Assembly (NCBI GenBank): GCA_963575645.1
Contig: OY754475.1
Span: 6,200,001 to 6,264,000 of the forward strand
DNA: 64,000 nucleotides
Direction: 5' to 3'
DNA from: Xanthostigma xanthostigma
Taxonomy: Eukaryota; Arthropoda; Insecta; Raphidioptera; Raphidiidae
In this document: positions 10,421 through 20,919 of the stretch, in pieces
Layout: the number at the start of each line of letters is the position of its first letter
Numbering within the stretch: the first letter of the stretch is position 1
Notes under the pieces: model-generated
Databases searched by the model: none
What the model was told of the DNA's origin: nothing
What the model saw: the letters and a program-made list of their open reading frames with translations, nothing else
Translations under genes and position numbers: made by a program

Positions 10421-11870
10421 TCGTTAAAGATCAAAGTAATCGTTCGATTCTCTGACACTGCTTTTTGCAACCCAACATTATTTTATTTGGTGAAGTTCGC
10501 CGACGACACTGATGTTAAATCTCTGTAGAATCAAATGTCGAACAATTTATACTCTCTTTTTTTGTAATTTAACCTATTAAATTTTTATCTTTGTCGTTAT
10601 CTCAATTGCCGTAACCATTTTGAAATGCAAAATCCATTTACTGTACTTACTGGTTTTTTTTTTCGACTTCACTAAGTATTTTTTGTATAATGACGTCACT
10701 GATTTGATTTTTAAAATAGTATATTTTTGTCGTATTTTAGAATGGAGCCTATGGCCTATGTTCAGAGAGGCTGAGTTACGAATTTTTCGATGCGAGCGTT
10801 TGTGGTGAGCACTAGGGGAAACTTCCGACTCAAATTTTCTGTATGTCAGTGAGCAATGTTTATTAAAAGTCAAAATAGTTATAATTTTATGAAGTTTTTT
10901 AATTACAAAGAAAACACGGACAAAACTAAGCTATCTGGAAATGCTTGTTGTGTTCCGGGCTGTTGCGCTGATGGCGATTTAAGTAAAATAAAGATCATTG
11001 GCGCCATAATTTGACGTTCCGCTGTCAGTGTAAACAAATTAACATCAGTTTTCCTTATTACATTTTTTTTGACACGTCATGGCCAACTAATGTTTTTGAC
11101 TTATCATCTTAGAAACATGTCGCGATTTACATAAAAAGTGAGTTCAATAATTCTCTATTATCCACTAGCGGCGCTAATAGGGTTCGTGCACACTGCCTAT
11201 ATATTTCTTGTTTGTTCTCAATTACGTACGCTAAATAAATGAATGTCAATTCTCTAAAATTACGAAAATATTTTCTGAACATCAAATTTACTTTTCGGTA
11301 CACGTCATCAATCACATTTAATAAAGTCTCAGAAGAATAAACTATTATTATTTGTGTTGTGAGTTTTGCTGAAGATTCTATTTGCCTAAATGGCTTTATA
11401 TCCGGATTTACACGAGACACAAAAACCTTGTTTTATTCAACGTTGTTCAGACTTCGCAAAATACCGAGTGTTTGAAAAAAGCATTGCCATATAAAAATAT
11501 CTTTTGTGCTTCGAAAATTTTTCATTCAATCTTGGAATTCGATGAGTTCTAAAATAAGAAACCCTCCCAAAGAGTAATTCATGGGCAAAGATATTATGTT
11601 TTTCTTCATTTTTCAATTGAAGGCCTAAGTGAATAAAGGTGTTTTATTTGCTTTTTCAGTCCCTTGGCCAGTATTGTACCTTTTAACAAGGTCATAATAC
11701 CCAAAATTGGACATTTAAAAAAAATTCCAGTTCAATTAATTTTAAATTTAGTGGATAAAAGTGTCATGTAGATATAAATTAACGTTTTTTACTCTTTTAC
11801 AAATCAATATATAAACACTGGTCCTCTAAGTTGAGGAGGAAATCCTCAATAATTCATTAAATTATTGTAA
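10420..11870. other. No gene recognised
   Basis: AT-rich DNA with two moderately long chance frames (10577-10873 and 11127-11420, both minus, 97-98 codons). They show no recognisable domain and no compositional shift. TTATCCACTAGCGGCGCTAA at 11157-11176 is similar to ACTAGCGCCGCTAGCGG at 26530. Confidence 0.3.
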
Positions 11871-11879
11871 AAAAAAAAA

Positions 11880-12078
11880 ATTGGTTGTCTGTAAAGTCGG
11901 TTTTACGGACGATAGTTTTACGTGATAACGTATTCCGCTCGAATATCATATTTAATAATACATTACTGCGCTCTCGCTTGCACGCACAGGGTCAGGCGGA
12001 ACGTTACGGAACGTTACACTTTTTTGTGCCTGCAGCTGGTGTTTCATCAATTAATAAGACGTTATCACGTCAGAAACT
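11880..12078. mobile_element. ACGTGATAACG-family MITE, copy
   Basis: The left end GGTTGTCTGTAAAGTCGG leads into ACGTGATAACGTATTCCG. The right end is GACGTTATCACGTC, so an ACGTGATAACGT core lies near both ends in opposite orientation. The ~160-200-bp non-coding element is repeated at 17296-17453 and 54467-55046. The superfamily is not identifiable from the tips. Confidence 0.65.
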
Positions 12079-12228
12079 TAGTCCGCCATCTTTAGAAGTC
12101 CGCCATATTGGATTTAGAGTGACGTCACACAGCTAACCATGCATTGTCATTCAAACTAAACGTGTATACAAATTTTCATCTCAATCGGTTGATGATATCT
12201 GCTTCAAAATTACCGAAGGCATTCTAGT

Positions 12229-12345
12229 CGCTCACTTAGTAACGTTAGGAACGTTACACTTTTTCGTGCATGCAGCCGGTGTTTCATCTTTTTATTTTGA
12301 CGTGATTCGTCAATTTATAAGACGTTATCACGTCAAAAAAATGCA
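12229..12345. repeat. ACGTGATAACG-family, partial copy
   Basis: Contains GTTACACTTTTTCGTGCATG, GCAGCCGGTGTTTCAT and the terminal GACGTTATCACGTCAAAAAA. It has an extra TTTTGACGTGATTCGTC piece inside, suggesting a rearranged fragment next to copy 11880-12078. Confidence 0.55.
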
Positions 12346-12349
12346 TTGT

Positions 12350-13465
12350 ATAAATGAAAGTATTGACTATATACCTATTTTATATAAAAGTCAAGCATTA
12401 ACGACTAATATTAAATTTGAAAAGTTTCAAAAACATTTTATTGCAATCCACTCAAAGCTTTTGTTTTGTGAAATAACACCTTTATCCACTCAAATCTTCA
12501 TTTTAAACTTATTAAATAAGTAAGTATTGTTTTTATAACGACAGACGGCGCTGTTTTTCAAAAAAAATCAGGTGAGACGTCTATATAATCTTTGTATATG
12601 TAAAACTTCACTGCTTGATCGATTTCAATACTTTTTTTTATGGGAACACAGATGGTTCTATAGTTAAATCATTTTTTTTAAATATTTTGTTTTTGGATTT
12701 CTCGCATAAAAAAACATAACCTCAAATTTTCAGCCTCCAACACCTCTCAATATTTTTAATTCAAGACTTTTTTTTATATTCGAGGTCTGTGGCAGGACAA
12801 CATCTGCCTAGCGGATCCGCTATAAAACGCGCGTATTCGAAAGCAAACGTTGTGTCAAAATTTCAAAGCAATCGATGAAGCACGTTCGAGATTTAAGACT
12901 TTAAACAAACCAATTTTGGATTTACATTAGATGTGACTCAAAACGGATATTCGCCTTTAAAAACAGGCGCTCTCGATTGAAAATTCATTGAAGCGTTTTC
13001 GAGGGCACGCTTTGCGGCGTACAGTTCAGTTTTCCGGAAGCGCGCATAAATCCAGCCTAAAGAAATCTTTTCGCAGGATATCGAAAAATCTTCGTGAAAT
13101 ATACATCAGACGGGACGCGAGGCTGGGAGGTATACACAAAGAAAATGGAAATAAAGGTCTTTGAAGGTTTACAATACACAAATATTGGACTTCTTTCTCT
13201 ATCGGCCGTGTCCATCTTTCGAATGCAATATCTCTAATCTGATATGTTTCTTTACACACGCTATAGAGCGGAAGCAACATCAATCTAGCATATTCCTTAT
13301 TTACATTATATTTTGTATACAGTGTGGTACACTTTTCTTACAAGACCATTCGGATGTCGGGCGTACTGACTAGTGACGTCACAAATATTCGCAGATTTTT
13401 TCGACATTCGCATTCGCAAAATACATTCCAATAATTGATGTCACAAAAACTTTTTTTAATGTGAA
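12350..13465. other. No gene recognised
   Basis: AT-rich. The segment 12800-13110 is locally richer in CG dinucleotides but carries no recognisable exon. Overlapping 70-85-codon frames on both strands at 13026-13373 lack any family signature. Confidence 0.3.
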
Positions 13466-13470
13466 AATAA

Positions 13471-13657
13471 TCTATACTAATATATTATAAAGAAGTGAAG
13501 TTTGGAAGTTTGGATGGAGGAGGTAATTATTTCAAAATGTTTTTCATCAATATTTAGAACGGACCTTCGGAAGGGACATAGGCTTATATATTATCGCGTT
13601 AAAAAAAGGGCTTTCCGTGGAGACCAATTTTACAACGCGGGTTGACGAAAAAACGGT
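13471..13657 (+). mobile_element. Helitron-like element, 5' part
   Basis: Begins TCTATACTAATATATTATAA, the typical 5' end (TC followed by TATACTAATATTATAAAG) of a widespread arthropod non-autonomous Helitron group. It continues with AATATTTAGAACGGACCTTC, ATTATCGCGTT and CGACGAAAAAACGGT, as in the copies at 28127 and 44267. The 3' hairpin and CTAG end are absent. Confidence 0.6.
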
Positions 13658-13699
13658 CAAAGAGAGCCTCGAACTTTCTGCCCTTGCTGTGTAATATAC

Positions 13700-15390
13700 T
13701 ATTTATTTTCCTCTGATTTCCGAGTTCTGGATGGTGTTGATGTGAAATCAAGTACGCAGAAATGCAAGGCATCAAGTATATATTGTGGCATCGTCGTGTC
13801 TTGTAATAACAGTCTTTTGTTTTTCGTTATGTTTTTGTTACCGACTGTTTGTGTTTTGTCAGTAGATATATTTTGTTTCGTTGCTTTTGTTTTGGCTTGA
13901 TTTTAGATCCGTATACTTTCTTTGTTTTTAAGCAGAACACCTGACATATTTTATGCATATTTTACAATGTTGTTTAGTGTTTTTGCATATCCAACACGAA
14001 GAGGATTTTTGATATGCTAAAAGGATCCAAGACAGGTGTTTTCTAACCTATTTTATGCACGGAAACTCATCTATTTTTTGTAATAAACTTGAAGCAAAAA
14101 AATTTGAAACCGACAAGAGTGGTTTGTAAAAGTTGCTATAGTTTAAGTTCGAAAATTGAAGGCTTAGCTACTAACTAATGTGTGTTAAAAATGTCACACA
14201 CCCCTAGAAAATAGTTGCTTTTCATGCCTGTAAAATGACATATTTCGCATTAGTGCGTAAGATAAAAAAAGCGATATTACCAATCCGACAGTAGTTTCCA
14301 AAAGTGACCTGTCGGTTACCGTTTAAATGTATAAGATGGACAGAGATACCAACGCGACACAAAGTAGGTATAGTTATTTTATGCTATGATTATAATGTGA
14401 AAATCACTTATTGCCATTTTTTTGCATGTCTCTCGAACGTAATGCTTTTATGGCTTTTGAACTTTTTTACCATCAGACCTCTAATATTTTTTTAATAAAA
14501 TTAAAAATGCTCTTACCTTTTGAAAATGTTTTAGAGTCTCAAAATATGAAGGAAAGGATTTTGGAAAAAAATAAATGAAATACAAATCTTGACATATAAT
14601 GTGTATTCATTTTTTCTACCCTGTACATTATTTATAATAAAAAATATATTAACAAAATTTGACTAGAAATTAATATTTTGTAAATCTGACAATTGCGTTT
14701 TTGTTTCGAGTAACCAAATGAGCATTTTTGAGTATCTACTTTGCGAGTATTTCCAAAAAAAATATGTTTTTTGAAAACACACGAAGTCAGAAACATCTTT
14801 AAGATTTTTAACAACTACTTATAGACAATATAGATTTTTCTTAGACTTATAATTTAATAACATTGATATTTTTCTAATTTACAAGCTTTATAGAGTTAGT
14901 GAAAGACAGACGTTTTGTGTATTTTGTTTATATTTATGTTTTACAATAAATTAATGCCCTTTTAGTTATCACACAAACAAAAATATTCTCAGACTCGTTT
15001 TTTTTCTTAAATATAGTCATGCAAGCGAAAGAAGTGTACATTAGACAATTAATAATTTACAAATTAACTAATAAAAAACACAAATGAAAATGTTTAATTT
15101 TCACTATTATAAAAGAATCCACACATTTTATGTGCGGACTAGGCCAGTCGATTGTAATGTTCTACAAAACTACTTTTTTTCTTTCAAAACCGTTTTGCAA
15201 AAGGTTCAAATCCAAAACGAAATGTTAAGAAAATATGCATATTTTTTACCTCGCCGATAAAAACGCACAGCTTAAAAATTACCATAGTTTTTGAATTCAT
15301 TTTTTTGTGCTTGTGAGTTCTGACATAAATATACTCGCATATGGCAACAGTGTTCGAGAAAGATAGATCTTGTACAGAAATCAGAATGCA
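13700..15390. other. No gene recognised
   Basis: Strongly AT-rich DNA with no element ends that I could pair. A CTTGCTGTGTAATATACTAT string at about 13684-13703 matches the TGTGATGTAATATACTAT flank of the hairpin at 16876-16972. Confidence 0.3.
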
Positions 15391-15397
15391 TCAGACA

Positions 15398-15462
15398 TAT
15401 CGAAGAATCTCGTTAGAGATTCTTTTCTGTGCTAAATGCCGACGAATCTCTAACAGATTCTT
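15398..15462. repeat. 57-bp dispersed repeat, copy 2
   Basis: TATCGAAGAATCTCGTTAGA and the following sequence to CTAAATGCCGACGAATCTC match 9706-9762. Here a second GAATCTCTAACAGATTC follows, making a larger palindromic arrangement. Confidence 0.6.
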
Positions 15463-15469
15463 ATACATT

Positions 15470-16640
15470 GATTTTGCCTGTCTCCCATATAACGCCGTGT
15501 ATATGAGGCCAGTTTCCAAGTTTTATAGTTCTACTTTATACTTCTATATTGCCAGTTCCCGTAAGTGGAAGTGTTACCCACCAAGAGAGACAATGACTGC
15601 ATACTTCTATCTCACTCATTAATACTCGATTTGTTATGCGCATGCGTTGCGACTATAGTCGGAAGTGGGAGTGCCTGTTCCATTTTCGAGCATGCGCGCA
15701 ACATTTGAGGTCTAAAAGACGGAGACAGACGTACGTATGTCTGCACCGTCGGATCGTCATCCTTTTCCAGACCGCTACTAGCGATATAGGAGTATTGAGA
15801 GTACATGACCTCAGATTACGTGCCTGACCATATATGGCCTTGAATTTAAGACTGGACACTTGCAAACGACGACAAAATATTTTCATTGTGAATTTTTAAT
15901 CCAGAGTTTTTTTTATATTTGCTTATTTTGTAGAATTGAAAACCATAGATTCCGTATAATCTGTTGATTTTTCAGTTCTATACACTTTTTCTTTTTAGTT
16001 GTAAAAATCAACGTGAACACAGCTGAATTCTTACAGTTAGTTCGTTTTGAATTGAACCCTCGTTTAAATTAGATTTTAAGAACACGTTCCCACTAAAATA
16101 CCATCGACTATATACGTAATTATTTACAATAATCTACAATAAAAATATTCAAAGCATTTTTTATTTTACTGCTATATAATATACAAAATGTTTTTTTACA
16201 GATCTTTAATTTCAGATTGCTAAACAATCAATCATGATTGTTGATTATAATAATAGGTGGTCAAATTCAAAGCCATGCTTTTTAAGTTTTTAATTTATAC
16301 ATAGTGGCTCTCAAAAGTTTGATGTCTGTCTTCAATTGTGGTCGTACGTTGAGAAAAACTTTATTTTTTTCTTTGCTAGGTTGCCATTTTGTGTAGGTAA
16401 GCAACGCTTACAAGGAATTTTATTAAATATATTACGCTTTCTCGAGAATTGATCTTCATTTGTCTTCGTTTAATTAAACACGCTAAACAAAAGACAGTCG
16501 AGGCGCTGTTCTTTATGAAACCCATTATTCTGCTTACATAAAAAGAACGATACGACTGTACATAGTGAAAAAAGGGGGTCACTTTCTGTCAAATAAAATG
16601 TCAAAAAAAACAACTACTTGATAGATCGTAGGAAAAAAAA
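15470..16640. other. No gene; locally GC-richer patch at 15620-15830
   Basis: At 15620-15830 base composition rises and open frames overlap on both strands (15612-15886). TGCGCATGCGTTGCG (15636 on) and CATGCGCGCAAC (15690) are inverted and resemble NRF-1-type GCGCATGCGC sites. No splice sites or domain support a gene. The rest is AT-rich. Confidence 0.3.
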
Positions 16641-16649
16641 TATTTTTCT

Positions 16650-16850
16650 TCATACCTCGATCGAAAGTACGTACTTTCGTCCCTTATAGCAGGGACGAAA
16701 GTTTGATATTTACTCCCTGTTATTTATTATATTAAATGACAGCGGTAACCCTAGTTACGAGTATAAATACGCATGAGACATTTTTTCCTCCCGCCGTTCT
16801 CACTGGGAGTAAATGTCAATCTTTCGTCCCTGCTGACGAAAGTACGTACT
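16650..16850. mobile_element. TIR element of the CTTCATAC-tip family
   Basis: Left CGAAAGTACGTACTTTCGTC and right GACGAAAGTACGTACTTTCG are inverted; the GTACGTAC core is itself palindromic. Inner inverted blocks AGCAGGGACGAAAGTTTGAT/TCAATCTTTCGTCCCTGCT and ATTTACTCCC/GGGAGTAAAT extend the arms. Short, non-coding, related to 6697-7238. Confidence 0.65.
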
Positions 16851-16875
16851 TTCGAGCGGATATTACACCACACGG

Positions 16876-16972
16876 GCCTTAAAAGTTGAAATCTCGGCCC
16901 TGCGCGTCATGATGCCTTTGGCTTCGCCTCGGGCTCATGACGCGCAGGGCCGAAAATTCAACTTTCGGCCTT
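16876..16972. repeat. Strong GC-rich hairpin
   Basis: Left arm GGCCCTGCGCGTCATGATGC and right arm GCTCATGACGCGCAGGGCC pair nearly perfectly. The outer parts AAAGTTGAAATCTCGGCC and GGCCGAAAATTCAACTTTC extend the stem to ~42 bp per arm with a ~10-bp loop. It is followed by TGTGATGTAATATACTATT. A degraded copy is at 7247-7350. Confidence 0.75.
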
Positions 16973-17295
16973 TGTGATGTAATATACTATTTTTTAACCG
17001 AAGTCGATTTTGTTCATTTTTAGTTTAATCGTCACTTGTTGCGCGTTTTAAAATTTTTGATCCAACTTGTGTACGGTTGTCCATAACTCATGTTACCAAT
17101 TAGTAACGCAAAATGATACCGTTCATAAATCATAATTTAGATGAAAGACGCGATTATTTTGAACGGTGCAAAAGGTCATTAGTGATGCGTAATAAACCTT
17201 TGCTGATTTTTTCAAAAGATCGATTTAAAAATAGTCATTGTTGTTGTATTTTGAAATATTTAAGATATTTAGTCAAGAATAAACATGCAATCATT

Positions 17296-17453
17296 TTTGA
17301 CGTGATAACGTCTTATAAATTGATGAAACACCGGCTGCATGCACGAAAAAGTGTAACGTTCCGAAATGTGTCACGTTCCGCCTGACCTTCGCGCGGAATA
17401 CGTTATCACGTAAAACTATCGTCCGTAAACCGACTTCACAGACAACCAATTTT
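17296..17453. mobile_element. ACGTGATAACG-family MITE, complete copy
   Basis: Left end GACGTGATAACGTCTTATAA, right end reading (reverse complement) TTGGTTGTCTGTGAAGTCGG, with CGTTATCACGTAAAAC inside the right end. At ~158 bp this is the shortest full copy and probably defines the basic element. The 90-codon ORF ending in it (17113-17385) is chance. Confidence 0.7.
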
Positions 17454-17459
17454 TTAGTC

Positions 17460-18320
17460 ATATTTTACTTAGCGTTTTATCTAGAAGTTGAATATCTTTT
17501 TAATTTGATAATTCAGTACTTTAAAATACAGCCTAGTGTGCAGCGGCCTTTAGTGAAAAGGTTAAGCTAGAAATTATGTTCCTTTTTACTGTAAAACATA
17601 TTGCAGTTAAGTATTAAATTTGTTCTAAACAATTTATTTTTGAAACAAGAGCACCTCAAACAATAGAAACGCACTTAAACAAAAGAATTTTTTTTTTCAA
17701 TTTCCTTAAATTATTATAAAACGAAAGCAATTAATTTAAATTAATTTAAGGTACAAGCGTAAAAGAAAATATTTTTTGTGCGAATCTCTGCCTTTTATAA
17801 CAAAGTTAAATTTGAATTTTTCATTTGCGTATAATTTTTCAATAATTTCTTTTGAGTTTTGTCTCGTTAAAAATGCAATTTCTTACTAATTAGCACCGCT
17901 AATTAATAAAAATACTAATCAATCTTTTTTAAAAATTGTTTGTTTATCACAGTTTTCTTTTTGAATTCGATAAAAAATAATCAGATTCAAAAGTTGACAA
18001 GAAATGCTTTTTTTGTATGCTTTGAACTGCTAATTAATAGGTCTATACTGTTTATGTAAAAATGGTTTGTTTGTTTAATTTTACGTGAAATCTAAATAAA
18101 TTTTAAACAAATTAACGATATCGCTAAATATTTAGCATTGTTCTTAGGAATCAGCTGGAGGACAAAACACGATCGTGACAATACAACATATAGCGATGTG
18201 TCGTTAATTTATATCGATATAATTATACAGACTATTTTTTTTTTCTATCTTTACTAAACAGAAATAATAAAAGTCATTAAATTTATTGCCTTTGATATTT
18301 TATGTAGTTTTTTTTTCTCG
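17460..18320. other. No gene recognised
   Basis: Very AT-rich DNA. No paired element ends, exon-like composition or RNA gene was found. Confidence 0.3.
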
Positions 18321-18332
18321 CTTATTTTAGAG

Positions 18333-18503
18333 CAGCAGTTCTCAACTTTTTCTTTGCGTATCATCAAATAAACCAGGTTAAGTAGGTACCATTTCGATTT
18401 AAATATTATCGACCCAAACTTTAGTAGGTTATTCTGGACACGATTTTTTTTAGGTATATGAACTCGCGTATCGGCGGCATGCGTAACCGATTGAGAACCC
18501 CTG
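18333..18503. mobile_element. Short hAT-type MITE
   Basis: Inverted tips CAGCAGTTCTCAAC and (reverse complement of right end) CAGGGGTTCTCAATC match the CAGNGGTTCTCAA tips of hAT elements. Flanking octamers TTTTAGAG (18325-18332) and CTTTACAG (18504-18511) match at 6 of 8 positions. The 171-bp interior is non-coding. Confidence 0.6.
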
Positions 18504-18925
18504 CTTTACAGTATACATCTTTAATATCAATTTTTATCAATTATTTTAAACACTTGGCATTTGCATTTATTAATGCAGCTTCAAGCACTCTAGTTTTAAC
18601 AACAAATACTGCTAGACCGCGTTGACAGCCTAGCTTTTATACTCGGTATTAAAATTCACAAAACAGTATTTTTTCAATTTCTGTTGTTGAAAAAATAGGA
18701 ATTATTGTGAATTTAGCTAGTTGTTTATTATTATTTTCAATATGTAACACTAAGGAAGTCAAATGTTTTTTAATTTATTCCAAAATAATAATGATATACA
18801 TTTTTTTAATAAATTTTAAAGTAGAAATACTCCTGTCCAACTTGGCTGAAGCAAGTGGCTAGAACATGAACATCCTCTAATTCGGGAATTGGGAACGACC
18901 CAACTTTGGGGGCTGTGGTTCGTAC

Positions 18926-19458
18926 TAGTGTTGGGTAACTCAGATCTGAACCGGTTCAAAGAGCCGACTCCGACAGAAGATCCGTGAGAGTCAACTCATT
19001 TTTTTTGAGCCGACGGCTCGACGGATCCGCATAACTCAGTGAAACACTTAACACACAGAAGCAATAAGTATCTGTCAGCTCAAATGACTCATGCATCATA
19101 TGTTTGGCTATGCATTCTATACAGGTATACATTACCAACTATGCAGTGTACACACTACGCACAGGCGGTACAGTTATTACAGTGTTTCACTTAAGTCACA
19201 ACTATTTAAGGTATTGTATTGCATATTGTAATATGCTTTCTGTAACATAGCAAGTAAAACCCCGCCTTATAATATGTGAGTCAGTCATTGGCATAATATT
19301 ACGTGATATGATTGACTCAACTAACTCAGTGGCTCAGTTGACTCGAATAACATATTCAGAACTCGGCTCTTTTTGAACCGATTCAGGGAGCTGGCTCACA
19401 TACGGGATCCAGATGCAAAGATGCAGATCACTAAAAAGACCCGTTTTTCCCATCTCTA
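18926..19458. mobile_element. hAT-type MITE with perfect 8-bp duplication
   Basis: A 533-bp non-coding element with tips TAGTGTTGGGTAACTC and (right, reverse complement) TAGAGATGGGAAAAAC. It is flanked by the perfect duplication GTTCGTAC (18918-18925, 19459-19466). Internal short inverted motifs (GAACCGGTTC, GAGCCGAC/GTCGGCTC) recur. A second copy in opposite orientation lies at 38418-38920. Confidence 0.85.
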
Positions 19459-19469
19459 GTTCGTACACG

Positions 19470-20270
19470 GGAATAGCATTCATGGACAGACTATAGAAAA
19501 CATTTAGCACAACGTAGCACTAATATAAGGTAATATTAACACTTTAAGAGGTGTTGACAGCATGTATATGACCTTAATTTGTAACAATCGTGCACTTAAT
19601 ATATACGTGTTGACGACACTATATCTCTCTCTTTCTCTGTCCCTATTTCGGTCTCTCTCACTCTCTTTCATCTAGTACTTCAACTGCATTACCTATTAAG
19701 TGGAACGCTTTCCATTAAATTCCCAGACCCCCATCTTATGTGTCTCTCGCCTAGGTGCGGACCGCAGATATCGATCAGAAAAATATCGCAAAACTTTGGA
19801 ATAGCCGAGGTAGCATGACGTGTCTCCTGCTCTGAGAAATCGTGATTGGATTGTCAGGTTATTTTTTAGAAAAGAAATTATTATCCTGGCAAGAAAGGAC
19901 TTTAACCATTCGGGGTATTTAAAAATGACATCGACAAACTTCGGGAAATGATTTCTTGTTTTTAAGCAAGCAAAATTGATTTGGTTGCCATTAAATTTCT
20001 TGGCACAGCTATTTTTAATAAGAAATTTAAGATTGTTAATTTTATTTCTGAAATGTTTATCGAGTTTTCAAATAAATTTATTACCAATCGAAAGTGAAAT
20101 ATGTAGGTATATAAAATGCCAAAGTTTGGTCGACATTTTGATTCCTGGCATAAAACCAGTATTTTGCAGTTATATAGGATTTTCTATATTGTCACATACG
20201 AAAATGTAGATAATTTTATTGTGAACACGTGGAACATATTGTATATAGGTAACCATGGCAACGAATATGC
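19470..20270. other. No gene; CT-rich tract
   Basis: A CT-rich low-complexity tract spans about 19622-19675. The remainder is AT-rich; a 77-codon plus-strand frame at 19976-20209 shows no family resemblance. Confidence 0.3.
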
Positions 20271-20292
20271 TAAATAAATACAATAATTAACA

Positions 20293-20484
20293 AATCTTTG
20301 ATTAACGCCTGATTAGAACTCTTCAATAAATAAAAACCAATTAGAAACTAATTATTAATTAATTTTTATATTTTTAGATCAGTGCTAAAGAAGGGCCAAA
20401 CCCGGACCGAAAAGTTAATGCATTAATTTTTATATTTTTTGTTAATATATTTGTCTGAAAAATTGGTCGATAATTTTAATTATT
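20293..20484 (+). mobile_element. Short Penelope-like element
   Basis: Starts with the family head AATCTTTGATTAACGCCTGA and ends with the tail TTGGTCGATAATTTTAATTA, the opposite orientation to the copy at 2802. It is flanked by an approximate ~20-bp duplication, AATAAATACAATAATTAACA (20273-20292), repeated with two extra A at 20485-20506. The internal CCGGACCGAAAAGTTAATG is a degraded form of the family's GGATCGAAACGT motif. Confidence 0.7.
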
Positions 20485-20673
20485 GAATAAATACAATAAA
20501 ATTAACAACTTTAAATTTTCATTAAAAATAACTGTGCCAGGAAATTAAATGGCAACCAAATCAATTTTTCTTTATTAATACATTATATCATCAAAATTCT
20601 AATTTCATTAGAAAACTCGATGGGTGAAGATCGAGTCAAATCGGGATCTTAGACTATAACTATATTTCACCGT

Positions 20674-20904
20674 CAAATAAATAAAATTATCAACCAATAT
20701 TTTCAGACTGTATATTGACAAAAAATTATAAAATTATAAATCAATATCTCAATAAATATATAAAGATCCAAATCCGGACCGAAACGTCGTTTATTGAGAT
20801 ATTGAATTATAATTTTATTTTTTCTGTCAATATACAGTCTGAAAATATTGGTTGATAATTTTATTTATTAGAAGATTTCTATTCAGACGTTAATCTAAGA
20901 TTAG
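20674..20904 (-). mobile_element. Short Penelope-like element, hairpin type
   Basis: A 231-bp insertion flanked by the perfect 13-bp duplication TATATTTCACCGT (20661-20673, 20905-20917). Tail-type sequence at 20674-20790 (CAACCAATATTTTCAGACTG) is followed by its inverted copy (CAGTCTGAAAATATTGGTTG) and the head CAGACGTTAATCTAAGATT. Both halves share the ATTGAGATATTGA region, so the insert is nearly a perfect hairpin. Confidence 0.85.
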
Positions 20905-20919
20905 TATATTTCACCGTGC

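Noticed and set aside
10577..11420. Two ~97-codon minus-strand ORFs as genes
   Set aside because: No recognisable domain, no composition shift, no splice or start context; expected by chance in 64 kb of six-frame sequence.
15612..15886. Overlapping ORFs on both strands in a GC-richer patch
   Set aside because: Length follows from CG-rich composition and an inverted repeat; mutually overlapping frames and no family resemblance.
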